NCBI GenBank assembly: GCA_049511415.1
Contig: JBEKYC010000085.1
Span: 1-27,369, forward strand
Source: Bog-159 sp049511415
GTDB lineage: Bacteria > Acidobacteriota > Terriglobia > Bryobacterales > Bryobacteraceae
DNA: 27,369 bases
Direction: 5' to 3'
Shown: positions 6,866-15,684 of the stretch, in pieces
Layout: every line of letters starts with the position of its first letter
How positions within the stretch are numbered: position 1 is the stretch's first letter
The notes under the pieces: generated by a model
Seen by the model: only the letters and a program-made list of their open reading frames with translations
Databases searched by the model: none
What the model was told of the DNA's origin: nothing
Translations under genes and position numbers: made by a program

Positions 6866-8506
6866 TCAGTTCCCGGATCCCGAGGAGGTTACGGGCGCGC
6901 CGGGGGCGCCTTCGCGGCGGCGGGCCGGCTGCGGTTTGGGCAGGGGCTTGCGCGGCAGCATTTCATCGCGGGTGGCGGCGTCGTAGACCATGGCCGCCAT
7001 GATGGCGGAGGCCTGCATCAGGTCGCTGGGCACTAAGTGATCGTAAGTGTCGGCGGTGGAGTGATGCGTTTCGGAGGAATAGTCCATGGGGTCCTGGATG
7101 AATTGGAAGCCGGGCAGTCCCACGGCATCGAAGGACTGATGGTCGGTGCCGCCGGTGTTGCGAATGGTGACGGAGGACGCGCCGTAATCCTTGAACGGTT
7201 CCAGCCATGCCTGGAAGATGGGCCGCATCATGTCGTTACCCTGCAGGTAGACGCCGCGGATCTTGCCGGTGCCGTTATCCAGGTTGAAATAGCCGGAGAG
7301 TTTGGAGTGCTCGGGCTTGAGGACCATGGTTTCGCGATCGGCGAAGTGATCTTTGACGTAAGCGCGGGAGCCGAGCAGTCCTTCCTCTTCGCCGGTCCAG
7401 AGGGCCATGCGGACGGTGCGCGGCATTTTCAGGTCGAGGGCTTTGAGGATGCGCATGGCTTCGAGGACGACGACGCTGCCGGCGGCGTTGTCGGTGGCGC
7501 CGGTGCCGCCGGTCCATGAATCCAGGTGCGCGCCGAGCATCACGAGTTCGTCCTTTTTCGTGGTGCCGGGGAGTTCACCTGAGACTGTGAAGGAATCCAG
7601 GGTGTCGTCGAAGAATTTGTTCTGGATATCGAATTCCAGGGTGACGGGAATTTTCTTTTCGATGAGGCGGGCGATGCGATTGTACTGTTCCAGTTCGAGG
7701 GCCACGGCGGGCGGCGGCAGGGGCTTCTTGGGATCTTGCGATCCGGCGGCCGCGCCGAAGATGACGCCGCTGGTGGCGCGGTAGCTGGGCGTCAGGGTCA
7801 CCAGGACGCCTTCATCGGTGAGGAACTGGTGCAGTTTATCGGTGAACTTCTCGCGGGCTTCGCGATCGAACGGCATGCCGCCGGGACCTCCAGGGCGGGC
7901 GGGCTGACCGGGGTAGGGATAGCGCGGCGGTTCGCTGGGATTGCCGAACATGGGGCGCGCGCCGGGATCCGGCGCGTAGGATTCGTTGATCAGTTCGGCG
8001 TCGGTATAGCGCTTCAGGTCCGGGTCGGTTTCAGAAGACAAAACCTTGGGATCCTGCAGGAGGACGATCTTGCCCTTGAGCTTGCCTTTGAACTTGTCGA
8101 GGTCGGCATCGGTGCGCAAGACGGCCAGGACGGGCTCGCCGGAGACGGGACCGTTGGTGCCGGGCGACCAGGGCTGCGCGAATCCCATGAGGGGAGCAAA
8201 CTGCGGTTCCTTTTGCTGCGCGCTGAAATGCACGCAGGTCCAGCCTCGGCCGAAGGGCCCCCATTTTTCCAGGTTGGGGTTGGAGAGGCCGAATTCGGTC
8301 ATGCGGCGGACGGCCCACTCGCCGGCGGCCTTCAATCCCGGGGATCCGGTGAGGCGCGGTCCATAGACGTCGGTCAGGTAGAAGGCACTTTCCATTACCT
8401 TGGAGTTTTGGAACTCTTCGGCTTTGATCTGGTTTACGGTGTAAAGGTCGACCTTCTCCTGGGCAAGCAGGAGGGGAGCCAGCAGCAAGAGGGGCAGATA
8501 TTTCAT
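6866..8506 (-). CDS. secreted M28-family zinc aminopeptidase
   Basis: The 546-aa precursor has a signal peptide (MKYLPLLLLAPLLLA, cleavage before QE). A PA-type insert occupies the middle, followed by the M28 catalytic core. Expected two-zinc ligands are visible: His327 in GAHLDSW, Asp339 in TDNAAG, Glu373/Glu374 in WTGEEEGLLGS, Asp410 in FNLDNGTG and His482 in ETHHSTADTYD. The enzyme should remove N-terminal residues from peptides outside the cytoplasm. A Pro/Gly-rich loop (about 187-213) and a basic, proline-rich tail are additions of no evident function. It is the first gene of a likely two-gene unit with the permease. Carboxypeptidase Q-like activity is an alternative within the same family. 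Confidence 0.93.
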   Translation of the reverse strand: MKYLPLLLLAPLLLAQEKVDLYTVNQIKAEEFQNSKVMESAFYLTDVYGPRLTGSPGLKAAGEWAVRRMTEFGLSNPNLEKWGPFGRGWTCVHFSAQQKEPQFAPLMGFAQPWSPGTNGPVSGEPVLAVLRTDADLDKFKGKLKGKIVLLQDPKVLSSETDPDLKRYTDAELINESYAPDPGARPMFGNPSEPPRYPYPGQPARPGGPGGMPFDREAREKFTDKLHQFLTDEGVLVTLTPSYRATSGVIFGAAAGSQDPKKPLPPPAVALELEQYNRIARLIEKKIPVTLEFDIQNKFFDDTLDSFTVSGELPGTTKKDELVMLGAHLDSWTGGTGATDNAAGSVVVLEAMRILKALDLKMPRTVRMALWTGEEEGLLGSRAYVKDHFADRETMVLKPEHSKLSGYFNLDNGTGKIRGVYLQGNDMMRPIFQAWLEPFKDYGASSVTIRNTGGTDHQSFDAVGLPGFQFIQDPMDYSSETHHSTADTYDHLVPSDLMQASAIMAAMVYDAATRDEMLPRKPLPKPQPARRREGAPGAPVTSSGSGN

Positions 8507-8624
8507 AGTGAAATCGAGATTATCATAATACGGCGGGCGATTGGGCGGGTTGGGGCTATAGGTGAGCGATGGGCGTGTCCGGACGGATTATTTCCGTGCT
8601 AAGATTAGGGAATCGCGTGACTGC

Positions 8625-8701
<77 letters not shown>

Positions 8702-9101
8702 TATTCTTCCTTTTCTTTTCAACACTTCCAAAATTGGCTCCCGCCCGTTGAGCACTTCATGTGAGAGGATGCTCGCATGCCAGACATATGCGATTTGCAG
8801 GCTGGGCATCGGTTCGAAGGCGCCTTCCGGAGGGCGCGCTTGGCGGTGGCCTGTCGAACTACGATTCCTTTCTGGTGTTCAATTGTTCGGAGAAAGCTTC
8901 CACCATCCTGTCGATTCAGCTTGGCTCTGGCCGGTGCTGGCTCCCGCGGTCGAGTCGGCCTTAAGATGGTCAGCAACCATCTGCCGAGCACTTCTGGCGG
9001 AAGTGGCCGCCAAACCTGACAACCGGCGGTTCGAGTCAGTTAAGGGGGAGGGAAGCTGCTACCCAGGTATGGTATTCTCGGGACCGTGTGAGGGACACTC
9101 G
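8702..9101. other. 400-nt intergenic stretch with no supportable gene
   Basis: One plus-strand frame is open across this stretch and joins the FG-GAP gene, but it also reads through the tRNA and has no signal peptide or recognisable motif, so I do not treat it as coding. A tRNA-like ggttcgagtc occurs near 9030 without any matching stems. Confidence 0.4.
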
Positions 9102-11294
9102 ATGAGGCTATGGTTCGCACGTTTCACCCTGCTATGGGCCTTAACGTTGCCCACGACGACCGCGCAGACAGCTACGTTTCCCGTGTCGTTTGATTCGCCG
9201 CACGGCTTCGCGGTCGGCGCGCCAACTGTCATTGCCAGCGCGGATTTCAACGGCGACGGAATTCTGGACTTGGCCGTTGCCAATGAAGGATCGAACTACG
9301 TCTCCATCTTACTGGGCATGGGAAACGGAGCGTTCGCGCCCCAGGTGAAGTACTATGTTGGATCGCCGCACTCGGTGGCGGTAGGCGATTTTAATGGGGA
9401 CGGCAAGTTGGACTTAACCGTTCCCGATTACATCGCCGGCAGGGTATCGATCTTGATTGGCAATGGGGATGGCACCTTCCAGACCCCTTTCTCGTATTCG
9501 GTAGGACCTTATCCTGCTTGGGTGGCAATCGGAGACTTTAATGGGGACGGCAAGGTGGATTTGGCCGTGGCCTGTTTCTATTCGGGCGTAGCTATCCTAT
9601 TAGGAAACGGCGACGGCACCTTTCAGCCGCAAACGACATACTCGGCCGGCCCAGGGCCCACCATTGTGGCCGTTGGGGATTTCAATGGCGATGGTTCCCT
9701 GGACCTGGCGGTTGGCAATGCGATAATCGAGTCCGATATTCTCACGATTTTGCTTGGAAATGGAGATGGTACCTTCCAACCAGCCGTGAGTTATAGCGTG
9801 GCGAACGAAATAAATGGCTTGGTGGTGGACGACTTTAATCAAGACGGAAAGCTCGACCTTGCCGTTGCCGGACAGCCCGATGGACCGGCTGTCTGCATCC
9901 TGCTCGGTAATGGCGACGGCACATTTCAATCGTGCGTTGACTATCCGGTAGCCTCCGTGCCTCCCGGCGCGATACCGGTCTCTCTCGCGCTCGGGGATTT
10001 TAATGGAGATGGGAAGGCGGATCTAGCCGTTGCGAACTCCGCTTCAAGTGCGGGCGGCATCTCGATACTGTTGGGCAACGGAGATGGCACCTTTGGCGCC
10101 GCCGTAAATTATGAAATCGGAGACGGTAGTGCGGCTATAGCAGTGGGAGACTTCAATGGCGACGGAAAAGCGGATCTGGCGCTCGGAGCCGCATCCGAGA
10201 TCTTTATCATGCCGGGCACTGGCAACGGCGCGTTCCTGCACCCGAGTAACAACTTGGCCGGGTCCTCGCCGGGAGCGATGGCGGCCGGCGACTTTAACGG
10301 AGATGGATATCCGGACCTGGCCGTTGCCAACTACGGATCGCAGAGCATTTCGATTCTGTTAGGCAACGGCCAGGGAGACTTCCAGCGTCCAGTAGACTAT
10401 CCCGCTGGAAAACTTCCCGTTTCCGTGGCCACGGGAGACTTTAATGGCGATGGAAATTTGGACTTGGTGGTAGCCGACTCCGGAGGCGATTCCACTGTAG
10501 ATCCTGGCAGTAACTGTGTTTCGGTTCTCCTGGGTAGGGGAGACGGTAGTTTCCAGCCTCCGGCGCATTACGCCGCCGGACCCTCTCCCAACTCCGTAGC
10601 GGTGGGTGATTTTAACGGCGATGGAAAGCTCGATCTGGTAGTTGCCGACGCGCATGATCCCAGCGTGGCTGTTCTCTTAGGAAACGGTGACGGCACATTC
10701 CAGCCCGCCAAAGCGTTTGAGGTGCTCCCCGGCTATAACCGGGCTTTCTCGGTGGCAGTTGCGGATTTCAACGGGGATGGCAAATTGGATCTCGCCGTCG
10801 CGACTAACACGAATACCATATCCATCATGTTGGGAAACGGCGATGGTACCTTTCAGCCCGCGGTCAACTATTCTACCGCTCCATACTCGGTCTTCGTAAC
10901 TGTGGCAGATTTTAATGGGGATGGTAAGCCCGATCTCGCGGTAGGCTGCATAGCTTTCGAGTCCGCTTCCATTTCCGTCCTGCTTGGCAATGGTGACGGC
11001 ACCTTTCAGCCGTCCGTGAGTTACTATCCGGGTTCTTCGCCGAATTCCCTGGTGGCTTCGGATTTCAATGGCGATGGGAATATGGACCTCGTGGTAGCGG
11101 CTGGCAGTGGTATTTCCGTTTTCCTCGGCAAGGGAGACGGAACCTTTAACCCATCTCCGTTTATTTTTGCCAGCGGCGGATCACCGGTCTTCGCGGCATC
11201 CGGCGATTTCAATGTTGACGGAAAACCGGATCTTGCCGTGGCGAACAGCAACCCATCTAACGCCATAACCATCTTGCTCAACCGGACACCTTAG
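9102..11294 (+). CDS. secreted FG-GAP/VCBS-repeat protein
   Basis: I start at ATG 9102, which follows GTGAGGG and opens with a signal peptide (MRLWFARFTLLWALTLPTTT). The frame is open further upstream, but that includes the tRNA-Asp. The 730-aa product is almost entirely 14 repeats of about 48-60 residues with the core DFNGDGKLDLAVA...SILLGNGDGTFQP. The Asp/Asn-rich DxNxDGxxD loops are calcium-binding in VCBS/FG-GAP propeller blades, so two seven-bladed beta propellers are a natural prediction. Such proteins in Acidobacteria are exported, and their ligand or adhesion role is mostly unknown. No C-terminal anchor is visible. Repeat 5 has Q for G (DDFNQDGKLD) and repeat 14 has V (DFNVDGKPD). Confidence 0.9.
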   Translation: MRLWFARFTLLWALTLPTTTAQTATFPVSFDSPHGFAVGAPTVIASADFNGDGILDLAVANEGSNYVSILLGMGNGAFAPQVKYYVGSPHSVAVGDFNGDGKLDLTVPDYIAGRVSILIGNGDGTFQTPFSYSVGPYPAWVAIGDFNGDGKVDLAVACFYSGVAILLGNGDGTFQPQTTYSAGPGPTIVAVGDFNGDGSLDLAVGNAIIESDILTILLGNGDGTFQPAVSYSVANEINGLVVDDFNQDGKLDLAVAGQPDGPAVCILLGNGDGTFQSCVDYPVASVPPGAIPVSLALGDFNGDGKADLAVANSASSAGGISILLGNGDGTFGAAVNYEIGDGSAAIAVGDFNGDGKADLALGAASEIFIMPGTGNGAFLHPSNNLAGSSPGAMAAGDFNGDGYPDLAVANYGSQSISILLGNGQGDFQRPVDYPAGKLPVSVATGDFNGDGNLDLVVADSGGDSTVDPGSNCVSVLLGRGDGSFQPPAHYAAGPSPNSVAVGDFNGDGKLDLVVADAHDPSVAVLLGNGDGTFQPAKAFEVLPGYNRAFSVAVADFNGDGKLDLAVATNTNTISIMLGNGDGTFQPAVNYSTAPYSVFVTVADFNGDGKPDLAVGCIAFESASISVLLGNGDGTFQPSVSYYPGSSPNSLVASDFNGDGNMDLVVAAGSGISVFLGKGDGTFNPSPFIFASGGSPVFAASGDFNVDGKPDLAVANSNPSNAITILLNRTP
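9240..11250 (+). repeat. 14 tandem FG-GAP coding repeats
   Basis: Degenerate DNA repeats coding for the DFNGDG...LLGNGDGTF unit recur at intervals of about 140-180 nt. Conserved blocks such as ggcaatgg-ggatgg-cacctt show that the array grew by internal duplication and then diverged. Confidence 0.85.
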
Positions 11295-11420
11295 GTCATA
11301 CCCGGCGTGGTCTCGGGCAAGACGAGTGACGTATTGCTTCATTATTGGAAGGCGATTACCTCGCGTTGCCTCAGGCCTCTCCAGCCGGAGTCGAGTTTCT
11401 AAATGACACCAGTGGGCTGC

Positions 11421-12509
11421 TTAAGGCGCGGTAGCCGTGCGCAGAAAGCCGTGAGAGACGGAATTAGCGTCGATGTAATATCCCGCGACCGCGCCGGCGT
11501 CGTTGATGCCGGCGCCGAACGTGCCGGTATAGGCGGCTCCGCCCGCCCCGGGGGCGTCGAACGACGTAACCATGCCACTGGGACTGCGCAGGAAGCCATG
11601 GCTCAAGCCCGCGATGGTGTAAGATCCGGCGATGGCGCCGGCGTCGTTGATGCTCGCCGGTAAAGTCGCCAGGGTGGCGCCCGGTGCGCCAAACTCGGTG
11701 AATGCACCGGCAGGACTCCGCACAAAACCTTGCGTGTTGCCCGCGCTGTCGATGTAGTCTCCGGTGATGGCTCCGGCATCATTGATGCTGGTCGCATTGG
11801 TGCCCTGAAAATTGGATAATCCCGCGCCGGGCGCACGAAACGTACTTGTGACGCCGGAGGGATCGCGCACGAATCCATGCCGGGGCAGGTCCGCATTGCT
11901 GAAAAGGCCGGTGACTGAGTTTGCGTTGTTGATGCTGGAGGCGCGGGTGCCGTTGAGGCCGGGCCCGCCTGGCGCAGCTTCGAAGGTGGTAATGGCGCCG
12001 AAGGGGTCGCGCATGAAGCTGAAGCTTTCACCGTCTTGAAAGTAGAATCCGGCGGCCACGCCCGCATCATTGATACTGAAGGCGTAGGTGCCGCTGCCCG
12101 CGGACGCAGGGACGTCAAAAGTGGTTATGACTCCCACGGCGCTGCGGACGAAGCCGTGGGCGATGAACTCGGCATCGAGGTAGTACCCTGTGACGGCGCC
12201 CGCGCCGTTGATGCCGTAAGGAAGAGTTCCGACGACGGCGCCAGGGGCGTCGAATACCGTGAACACGCCATCGTGGCTACGAATGAAGCCGTGGTCATTG
12301 CCGCTCGAGTCCACGTAGTAACCGGCGATAACACCGGCGGCATTGAGGCTGGTGGCTGTGGTGCCCTGACGAAAGCCTGTGCCGGCGCCGGGTACGTTAA
12401 ACGTGACGATCACGCCTGGCTGGGCCAGTGCCGCGATTGACAGCGTCAGACCAAGCAGACTCATGCGGGTGAGAGAGCTAAGATGTGCCGCAACGTACCA
12501 ATTCGGCAT
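11421..12509 (-). CDS. secreted HAF-repeat protein
   Basis: I start at ATG 12509 because GGAGG stands 9 nt before it. A TTG three codons upstream lacks that spacing. The 362-aa product begins MPNWYVAAHLSSLTRMSLLG and has a signal peptide ending near LAQ-PG. The rest is made of about six imperfect units of 50-55 residues with the pattern TTFDAPGA...GTxAxSINDAGAITGYYxDxxGxxHGFxR. This is the HAF-type extracellular repeat abundant in Acidobacteria, which probably forms a beta-propeller. Function is unknown. It is a single gene with about 125 nt to the convergent FG-GAP gene, in which I see no strong terminator. Confidence 0.85.
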   Translation of the reverse strand: MPNWYVAAHLSSLTRMSLLGLTLSIAALAQPGVIVTFNVPGAGTGFRQGTTATSLNAAGVIAGYYVDSSGNDHGFIRSHDGVFTVFDAPGAVVGTLPYGINGAGAVTGYYLDAEFIAHGFVRSAVGVITTFDVPASAGSGTYAFSINDAGVAAGFYFQDGESFSFMRDPFGAITTFEAAPGGPGLNGTRASSINNANSVTGLFSNADLPRHGFVRDPSGVTSTFRAPGAGLSNFQGTNATSINDAGAITGDYIDSAGNTQGFVRSPAGAFTEFGAPGATLATLPASINDAGAIAGSYTIAGLSHGFLRSPSGMVTSFDAPGAGGAAYTGTFGAGINDAGAVAGYYIDANSVSHGFLRTATAP

Positions 12510-12686
12510 CGCTAACAACCTCCGTTCTCAGACTGGAGTTTATCACAGAGGGTGCCACGCGAGGCGTATTGGCTCACTGCGTCGCGCCAGCGTGACGGGA
12601 AGAATGGCAGGTTATGGCCGTGATCCAGACCCTGTCTCGTGGTGGTATCCCGCTTGCGATACAACGTATCTCACAGGGTGGAATCC

Positions 12687-12941
12687 ATGGCTACCACTAT
12701 GGTTCACGTTCGCGTGGACGAAAAGACCAAGGAGAAGGCGGCCAAGGCGCTGGCAGGGATGGGGATATCTGTCTCCGACGCTGTTCGCATGCTGCTTGTC
12801 CGCGTAGCCGCCGAGAAGGCTTTACCCTTCGAAGTGAGGGTTCCCAACGCCACCACCGTTAAGGCAATGCGCGCCGCCGACCACGGCAAAGGGAAGCGCC
12901 ATCCTTCAGCAGACGCGCTCCTCAAAGAACTTGGGATCTGA
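12687..12941 (+). CDS. dinJ: RelB/DinJ-family antitoxin
   Basis: From ATG 12687 the product is 84 aa and starts MATTMVHVRVDEKTKEKAAK, the ribbon-helix-helix N terminus of DinJ (VRVDexxKexA, then GISVSDAVRMLLVRVA). The next part, ALPFEVRVPNATTVKAMRAA, is the toxin-wrapping region typical of the family. Antitoxins of this kind neutralise a YafQ/RelE-type mRNA endonuclease and repress their own promoter. A decayed toxin reading frame follows 3 nt downstream, so this antitoxin probably has no local partner. In-frame GTG upstream at 12639 would add residues without family character. Confidence 0.88.
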   Translation: MATTMVHVRVDEKTKEKAAKALAGMGISVSDAVRMLLVRVAAEKALPFEVRVPNATTVKAMRAADHGKGKRHPSADALLKELGI

Positions 12942-12944
12942 TCG

Positions 12945-13061
12945 TTGCGGACCCCAATCAGCGGTGTGCAGTTCCGCCGCGACGTCAAGCTCGCACAAAA
13001 GCGCGGCAAGGACCACGAAATCGCGCTGGATTGGGTGCACAACGGGACGGGCGCGCGGTGA
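12945..13061 (+). pseudogene. yafQ: decayed YafQ-type toxin
   Basis: A 38-codon frame from TTG 12945 reads GVQFRRDVKLAQKRGKD, which matches the first helix of YafQ (SKDVKLAQKR in the E. coli protein). It then jumps to HEIALDWVHNGTGAR and stops. Intact YafQ is about 90 residues. The central sheet and the catalytic His/Asp/Phe region are gone, and the short end may be the scrambled remains of the C-terminal ExDW...RTGTH part. The position directly after the antitoxin is the expected operon order. Confidence 0.7.
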
Positions 13062-13108
13062 AAAAAACAACTACTTCAGCACGCGCCGCATCCGCCGATA
13101 GGGACGTG

Positions 13109-13140
13109 CCCGCCATTTTCTCAAGACTGGCGGGGGTTTT
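13109..13140 (+). terminator. Rho-independent terminator after the antitoxin region
   Basis: A 7-bp perfect stem (cccgcca / tggcggg) with a 12-nt loop is followed by ggtttt on the plus strand. It ends transcripts from the dinJ/yafQ remnant and overlaps the 3' end of the convergent small gene. Confidence 0.55.
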
Positions 13141-13315
13141 CGCTTTCGCCGTGAAGAGCGTTCTTGAAACTCTGCTCGGCGCCGTCCAGGCAATCCTGAA
13201 TTTCGGCGAAGCGCTCGATCTTTTTGGGGTCCACGTGCTTCAACGAATTGGCGATCGACTGTATTTTCATCCGGCTGTCCGAGATGCGTTCTTTTTCAAC
13301 TCTTGTCAGGCTCAT
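13121..13315 (-). CDS. small hypothetical protein (64 aa)
   Basis: I chose ATG 13315, giving MSLTRVEKERISDSRMKIQS. An upstream start at 13378 would lie deep inside the preceding gene. The peptide is charged and helical (SLKHVDPKKIERFAEIQDCL, then DGAEQSFKNAL) with no recognised domain. Its start overlaps the end of the 104-aa gene by 20 nt, which implies coupled translation of a two-gene unit. Function is unknown. Confidence 0.6.
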   Translation of the reverse strand: MSLTRVEKERISDSRMKIQSIANSLKHVDPKKIERFAEIQDCLDGAEQSFKNALHGESENPRQS

Positions 13316-13610
13316 GAGTATGCTCCTCCTCGTCACAATGATGCTGTTCCACATGGGCGATCCAGGCATACTTCGCACGCTCTTTTTTTTCCTGGGCGGC
13401 GTGCATCAGGATATCGAAACGCGCGAAGTCCGGATCTTCGTTGATCACGGCTTGGGTCTGCTGATTCTGCAAAGCCAGCAACTCGCGAACCGAATCCAGG
13501 AACTCCTGTAAGAGGCGTTTCTTCTCCTCGCAGAAGGCAATCCTGGGTATCTTGGACCGCTGCTGTTCGCGTTCTTCAGCCAATCTTAAGGATGCCACTA
13601 CATGCCGCAT
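13296..13610 (-). CDS. hypothetical cytosolic helical protein (104 aa)
   Basis: The product is almost wholly helical: EEKKRLLQEFLDSVRELLAL, NQQTQAVINEDPDFARFDIL, then AAQEKKERAKYAWIAHVEQH. It ends in a His/Glu/Cys-rich tail (HHCDEEEHTHEPDKS) that could bind metal. It has no signal peptide or membrane segment. GAGGA lies directly before the ATG, an unusually close ribosome site. It is the first gene of a two-gene minus-strand unit. The core pattern resembles small hypothetical proteins seen in acidobacterial genomes, and no role is known. Confidence 0.6.
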   Translation of the reverse strand: MRHVVASLRLAEEREQQRSKIPRIAFCEEKKRLLQEFLDSVRELLALQNQQTQAVINEDPDFARFDILMHAAQEKKERAKYAWIAHVEQHHCDEEEHTHEPDKS

Positions 13611-13730
13611 TCCTCAACGGATATTATGCTTGCATCGGCACGGCCATTGTTCTGGGACTCACGTAGGCGGGTGCGGGGCCGTGGGCAAGCGCAGTGTTAT
13701 CGTTTTTACTGTGCAGCGCCGGTGGAAGCA

Positions 13731-14651
13731 ATGAAATCAGTTGGCGCCCTAGACATAGGCGGCACCAAGATCGCGGCGGCGATGGTGGATCGGGAGGGGC
13801 ATATCATCGGCCGAAGGGAGTGCCCAACGGCCTCGGAACGCGGCTTTGCGGACGGTTTGCGGCGCATGATCGGCATGCTGCGGGAGGCTGCCGCGAGTAC
13901 GGGCGCGGAACTGGAGGGCATCGGGATCGGCTGTACCGGTCCGGTGAATCCATTCAGCGGAGTGCTGGGCAGCGTGGACCTCCTGCCCGGCTGGCAAGGC
14001 GCCGCGATCGTGGATGAATTAGAGCAAGCGTTCGGCGTACCCGCCGCGATGGAGAACGACGCGGATGCCGCGGGTCTGGCCGAAGCGGGATGGGGCGCGG
14101 GCCGGGGCAAGCGCCGATTCCTATACGTAACGGTGGGCACCGGGATCGGCGTGGCGGTCATTCTGGATGGAAATCTGTATCGCGGGGCGGACGGCTTTCA
14201 TCCGGAGATCGGCCACCACGTGATCGACGCCTCAGGACCGCCATGCTATTGCGGCGCGCGCGGCTGCTGGGAGAGTCTGGCCAGCGGACCAGCCATCGAA
14301 GCGTGGGCGGGCAAACGGCTTAGTCTGAAGCAGATCTGCGGGCTGGCCGGCTCCGGCGACGCGGCGGCTTTGGCGGCGCTGGACCGATTAGGTTATTATC
14401 TCGGCGTAGGCTTGGCCAACCTGGTGATCCTGTTTTGTCCGGATATGATCGCACTGGGCGGCGGGGTGATGGAAAGCAGCCATTTGTTTCTAGACCGGGC
14501 GCGGGAAGTGATCCGGCAGCACTGCGGGTTGGTGCCACATGAAAAAGCGGAATTGACCGTGGCATCGCTGGGCGCGAATGCGGCGCTGGCCGGTGCGGCG
14601 CAGGTGTGGCATCACCGCTACGGGCGTGAGAGGCGCATCCATGCGATTTGA
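13731..14651 (+). CDS. ROK-family sugar kinase
   Basis: I start at ATG 13731 (MKSVGALDIGGTKIAAAMVD). The frame is open upstream but without family sequence. The 306-aa product has the ATP-binding DIGGTK (8-13), GIGCTGPVNP, the sugar-binding and catalytic ENDAD (108-112, catalytic Asp110), VGTGIGVAVI, EIGHH (159-163) and the zinc-site CYCGARGCWES with Cys172, Cys174 and Cys179. ROK kinases of this type phosphorylate glucose or N-acylated hexosamines. Overlap of 11 nt with the following SIS-domain isomerase gene suggests amino-sugar use, for example N-acetylglucosamine or N-acetylmannosamine, rather than plain glucokinase. It lacks the N-terminal DNA-binding domain of ROK regulators. Confidence 0.92.
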   Translation: MKSVGALDIGGTKIAAAMVDREGHIIGRRECPTASERGFADGLRRMIGMLREAAASTGAELEGIGIGCTGPVNPFSGVLGSVDLLPGWQGAAIVDELEQAFGVPAAMENDADAAGLAEAGWGAGRGKRRFLYVTVGTGIGVAVILDGNLYRGADGFHPEIGHHVIDASGPPCYCGARGCWESLASGPAIEAWAGKRLSLKQICGLAGSGDAAALAALDRLGYYLGVGLANLVILFCPDMIALGGGVMESSHLFLDRAREVIRQHCGLVPHEKAELTVASLGANAALAGAAQVWHHRYGRERRIHAI

Positions 14652-15669
14652 CGTTTCGATGGTGGAGGGCGCTTACCTGCGCGACATTCTGGCACAGCCG
14701 CGCGCCCTGGCCGATACGGTGGCGAGCCTGTGCGCCGCGCCAGACCTGGCTCTTAAGCCCTTCGATCGCGTGGTTCTCACGGGCATGGGGGCTTCCTATC
14801 ATGCGCTGCAGCCGCTGTTCCTGCAGCTTGTGGAATCCGGGCTGCAGACTCTTATGCTGGAGACGGCCGAGTTGATCCACTATTTTCCGGCCGTGCTGAC
14901 GGCGGGCACTCTGCTGGTAGCCGTCTCGCAGTCCGGAGGCAGCGTCGAGACGGTCCGGCTTTTAGACGCGGTGGCCGGCCGAGTTGCCACCGTCGGCGTC
15001 ACCAATACACCGGAGTCGCCCCTGGGCACGCGCGCGGATCTGACCGTACTGACGCGCGCCGGCACGGAGTCGTCGGTTTCCTGTAAGACGTATGTGACGA
15101 CGATTGCCGCGCTCGAATGGTTGGGCGCGGCGTTGCGGCGGTGCGGCCGGCAAAGTGCAGAAGCCGCATTACAGGAAGCGGCACAGTCAGCCGAGAGCTA
15201 CTTGCGCGGATGGGAACGCAAAGTGAGTCAACTATTCGATCTGCTGGCGGGCGTGGGCACGCTGTTCGTGACCGGGCGGGGGGCGTCGGTGGCCGCCGCC
15301 GGAACGGGCGGCTTGATTCTGAAAGAATCCGCGCACTTCCACGCGGAGGGCATGACTTGCTCCGCGTTCCGTCATGGGCCTTTTGAATTGACCGGACCCG
15401 GAACAGCCGTGTTGGTATTTGCGGGCGACGAGCGTACGGCGGCGCTGAATGCGAATCTGGCGGCGGATGTCCGCAATGTCGGCGGCAAGGCTTTTCTGAT
15501 CGGCGCCGAAGCTCAGATCGAGGCGTTCCGGCTACCGTTGGTTTCCGGTGCGATCCGCCCGGTAGTCGAGATCCTACCGCTTCAATTGGTATCGCTCGCG
15601 TTAGCAGCCTGGGCGGGCCATCGTCCCGGTAAGTTCAAACTGCTCACCAAGGTGACAACTATCGAGTGA
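14641..15669 (+). CDS. SIS-domain sugar-phosphate isomerase/deaminase (GlmS isomerase-like)
   Basis: ATG 14641 overlaps the end of the kinase gene by 11 nt. The 342-aa cytosolic product has two SIS domains. The first contains VLTGMGASYHALQPLFLQLV and AVSQSGGSVETVRLLDAV (phosphosugar-binding Ser/Gly loop), and the second TLFVTGRGASVAAAGTGGLI and FRHGPFELTGPGTAVLVFAG. It ends in KFKLLTKVTTIE, like the C-terminal tail of the GlmS isomerase domain. There is no glutaminase domain, so it should act as an aldose-ketose isomerase or deaminase on a phosphorylated amino sugar (AgaS/FrlB/GlmS-like). The kinase next to it would supply the 6-phosphate substrate. Confidence 0.88.
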   Translation: MRFDVSMVEGAYLRDILAQPRALADTVASLCAAPDLALKPFDRVVLTGMGASYHALQPLFLQLVESGLQTLMLETAELIHYFPAVLTAGTLLVAVSQSGGSVETVRLLDAVAGRVATVGVTNTPESPLGTRADLTVLTRAGTESSVSCKTYVTTIAALEWLGAALRRCGRQSAEAALQEAAQSAESYLRGWERKVSQLFDLLAGVGTLFVTGRGASVAAAGTGGLILKESAHFHAEGMTCSAFRHGPFELTGPGTAVLVFAGDERTAALNANLAADVRNVGGKAFLIGAEAQIEAFRLPLVSGAIRPVVEILPLQLVSLALAAWAGHRPGKFKLLTKVTTIE

Positions 15670-15684
15670 GCGCGGATCGCGGAG

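Noticed and set aside
7736..8602. 288-codon plus-strand frame opposite the M28 peptidase
   Set aside because: The opposite strand codes for an unmistakable peptidase with all zinc ligands. This frame is a G+C-driven shadow.
9025..9045. A second tRNA fragment (ggttcgagtc) before the FG-GAP gene
   Set aside because: Only a T-loop-like string is present; no acceptor, D or anticodon stem can be formed around it.
9240..11250. CRISPR-like or satellite repeats
   Set aside because: The repetition follows a protein repeat of variable length with codon-level divergence, not identical short repeats with unique spacers.
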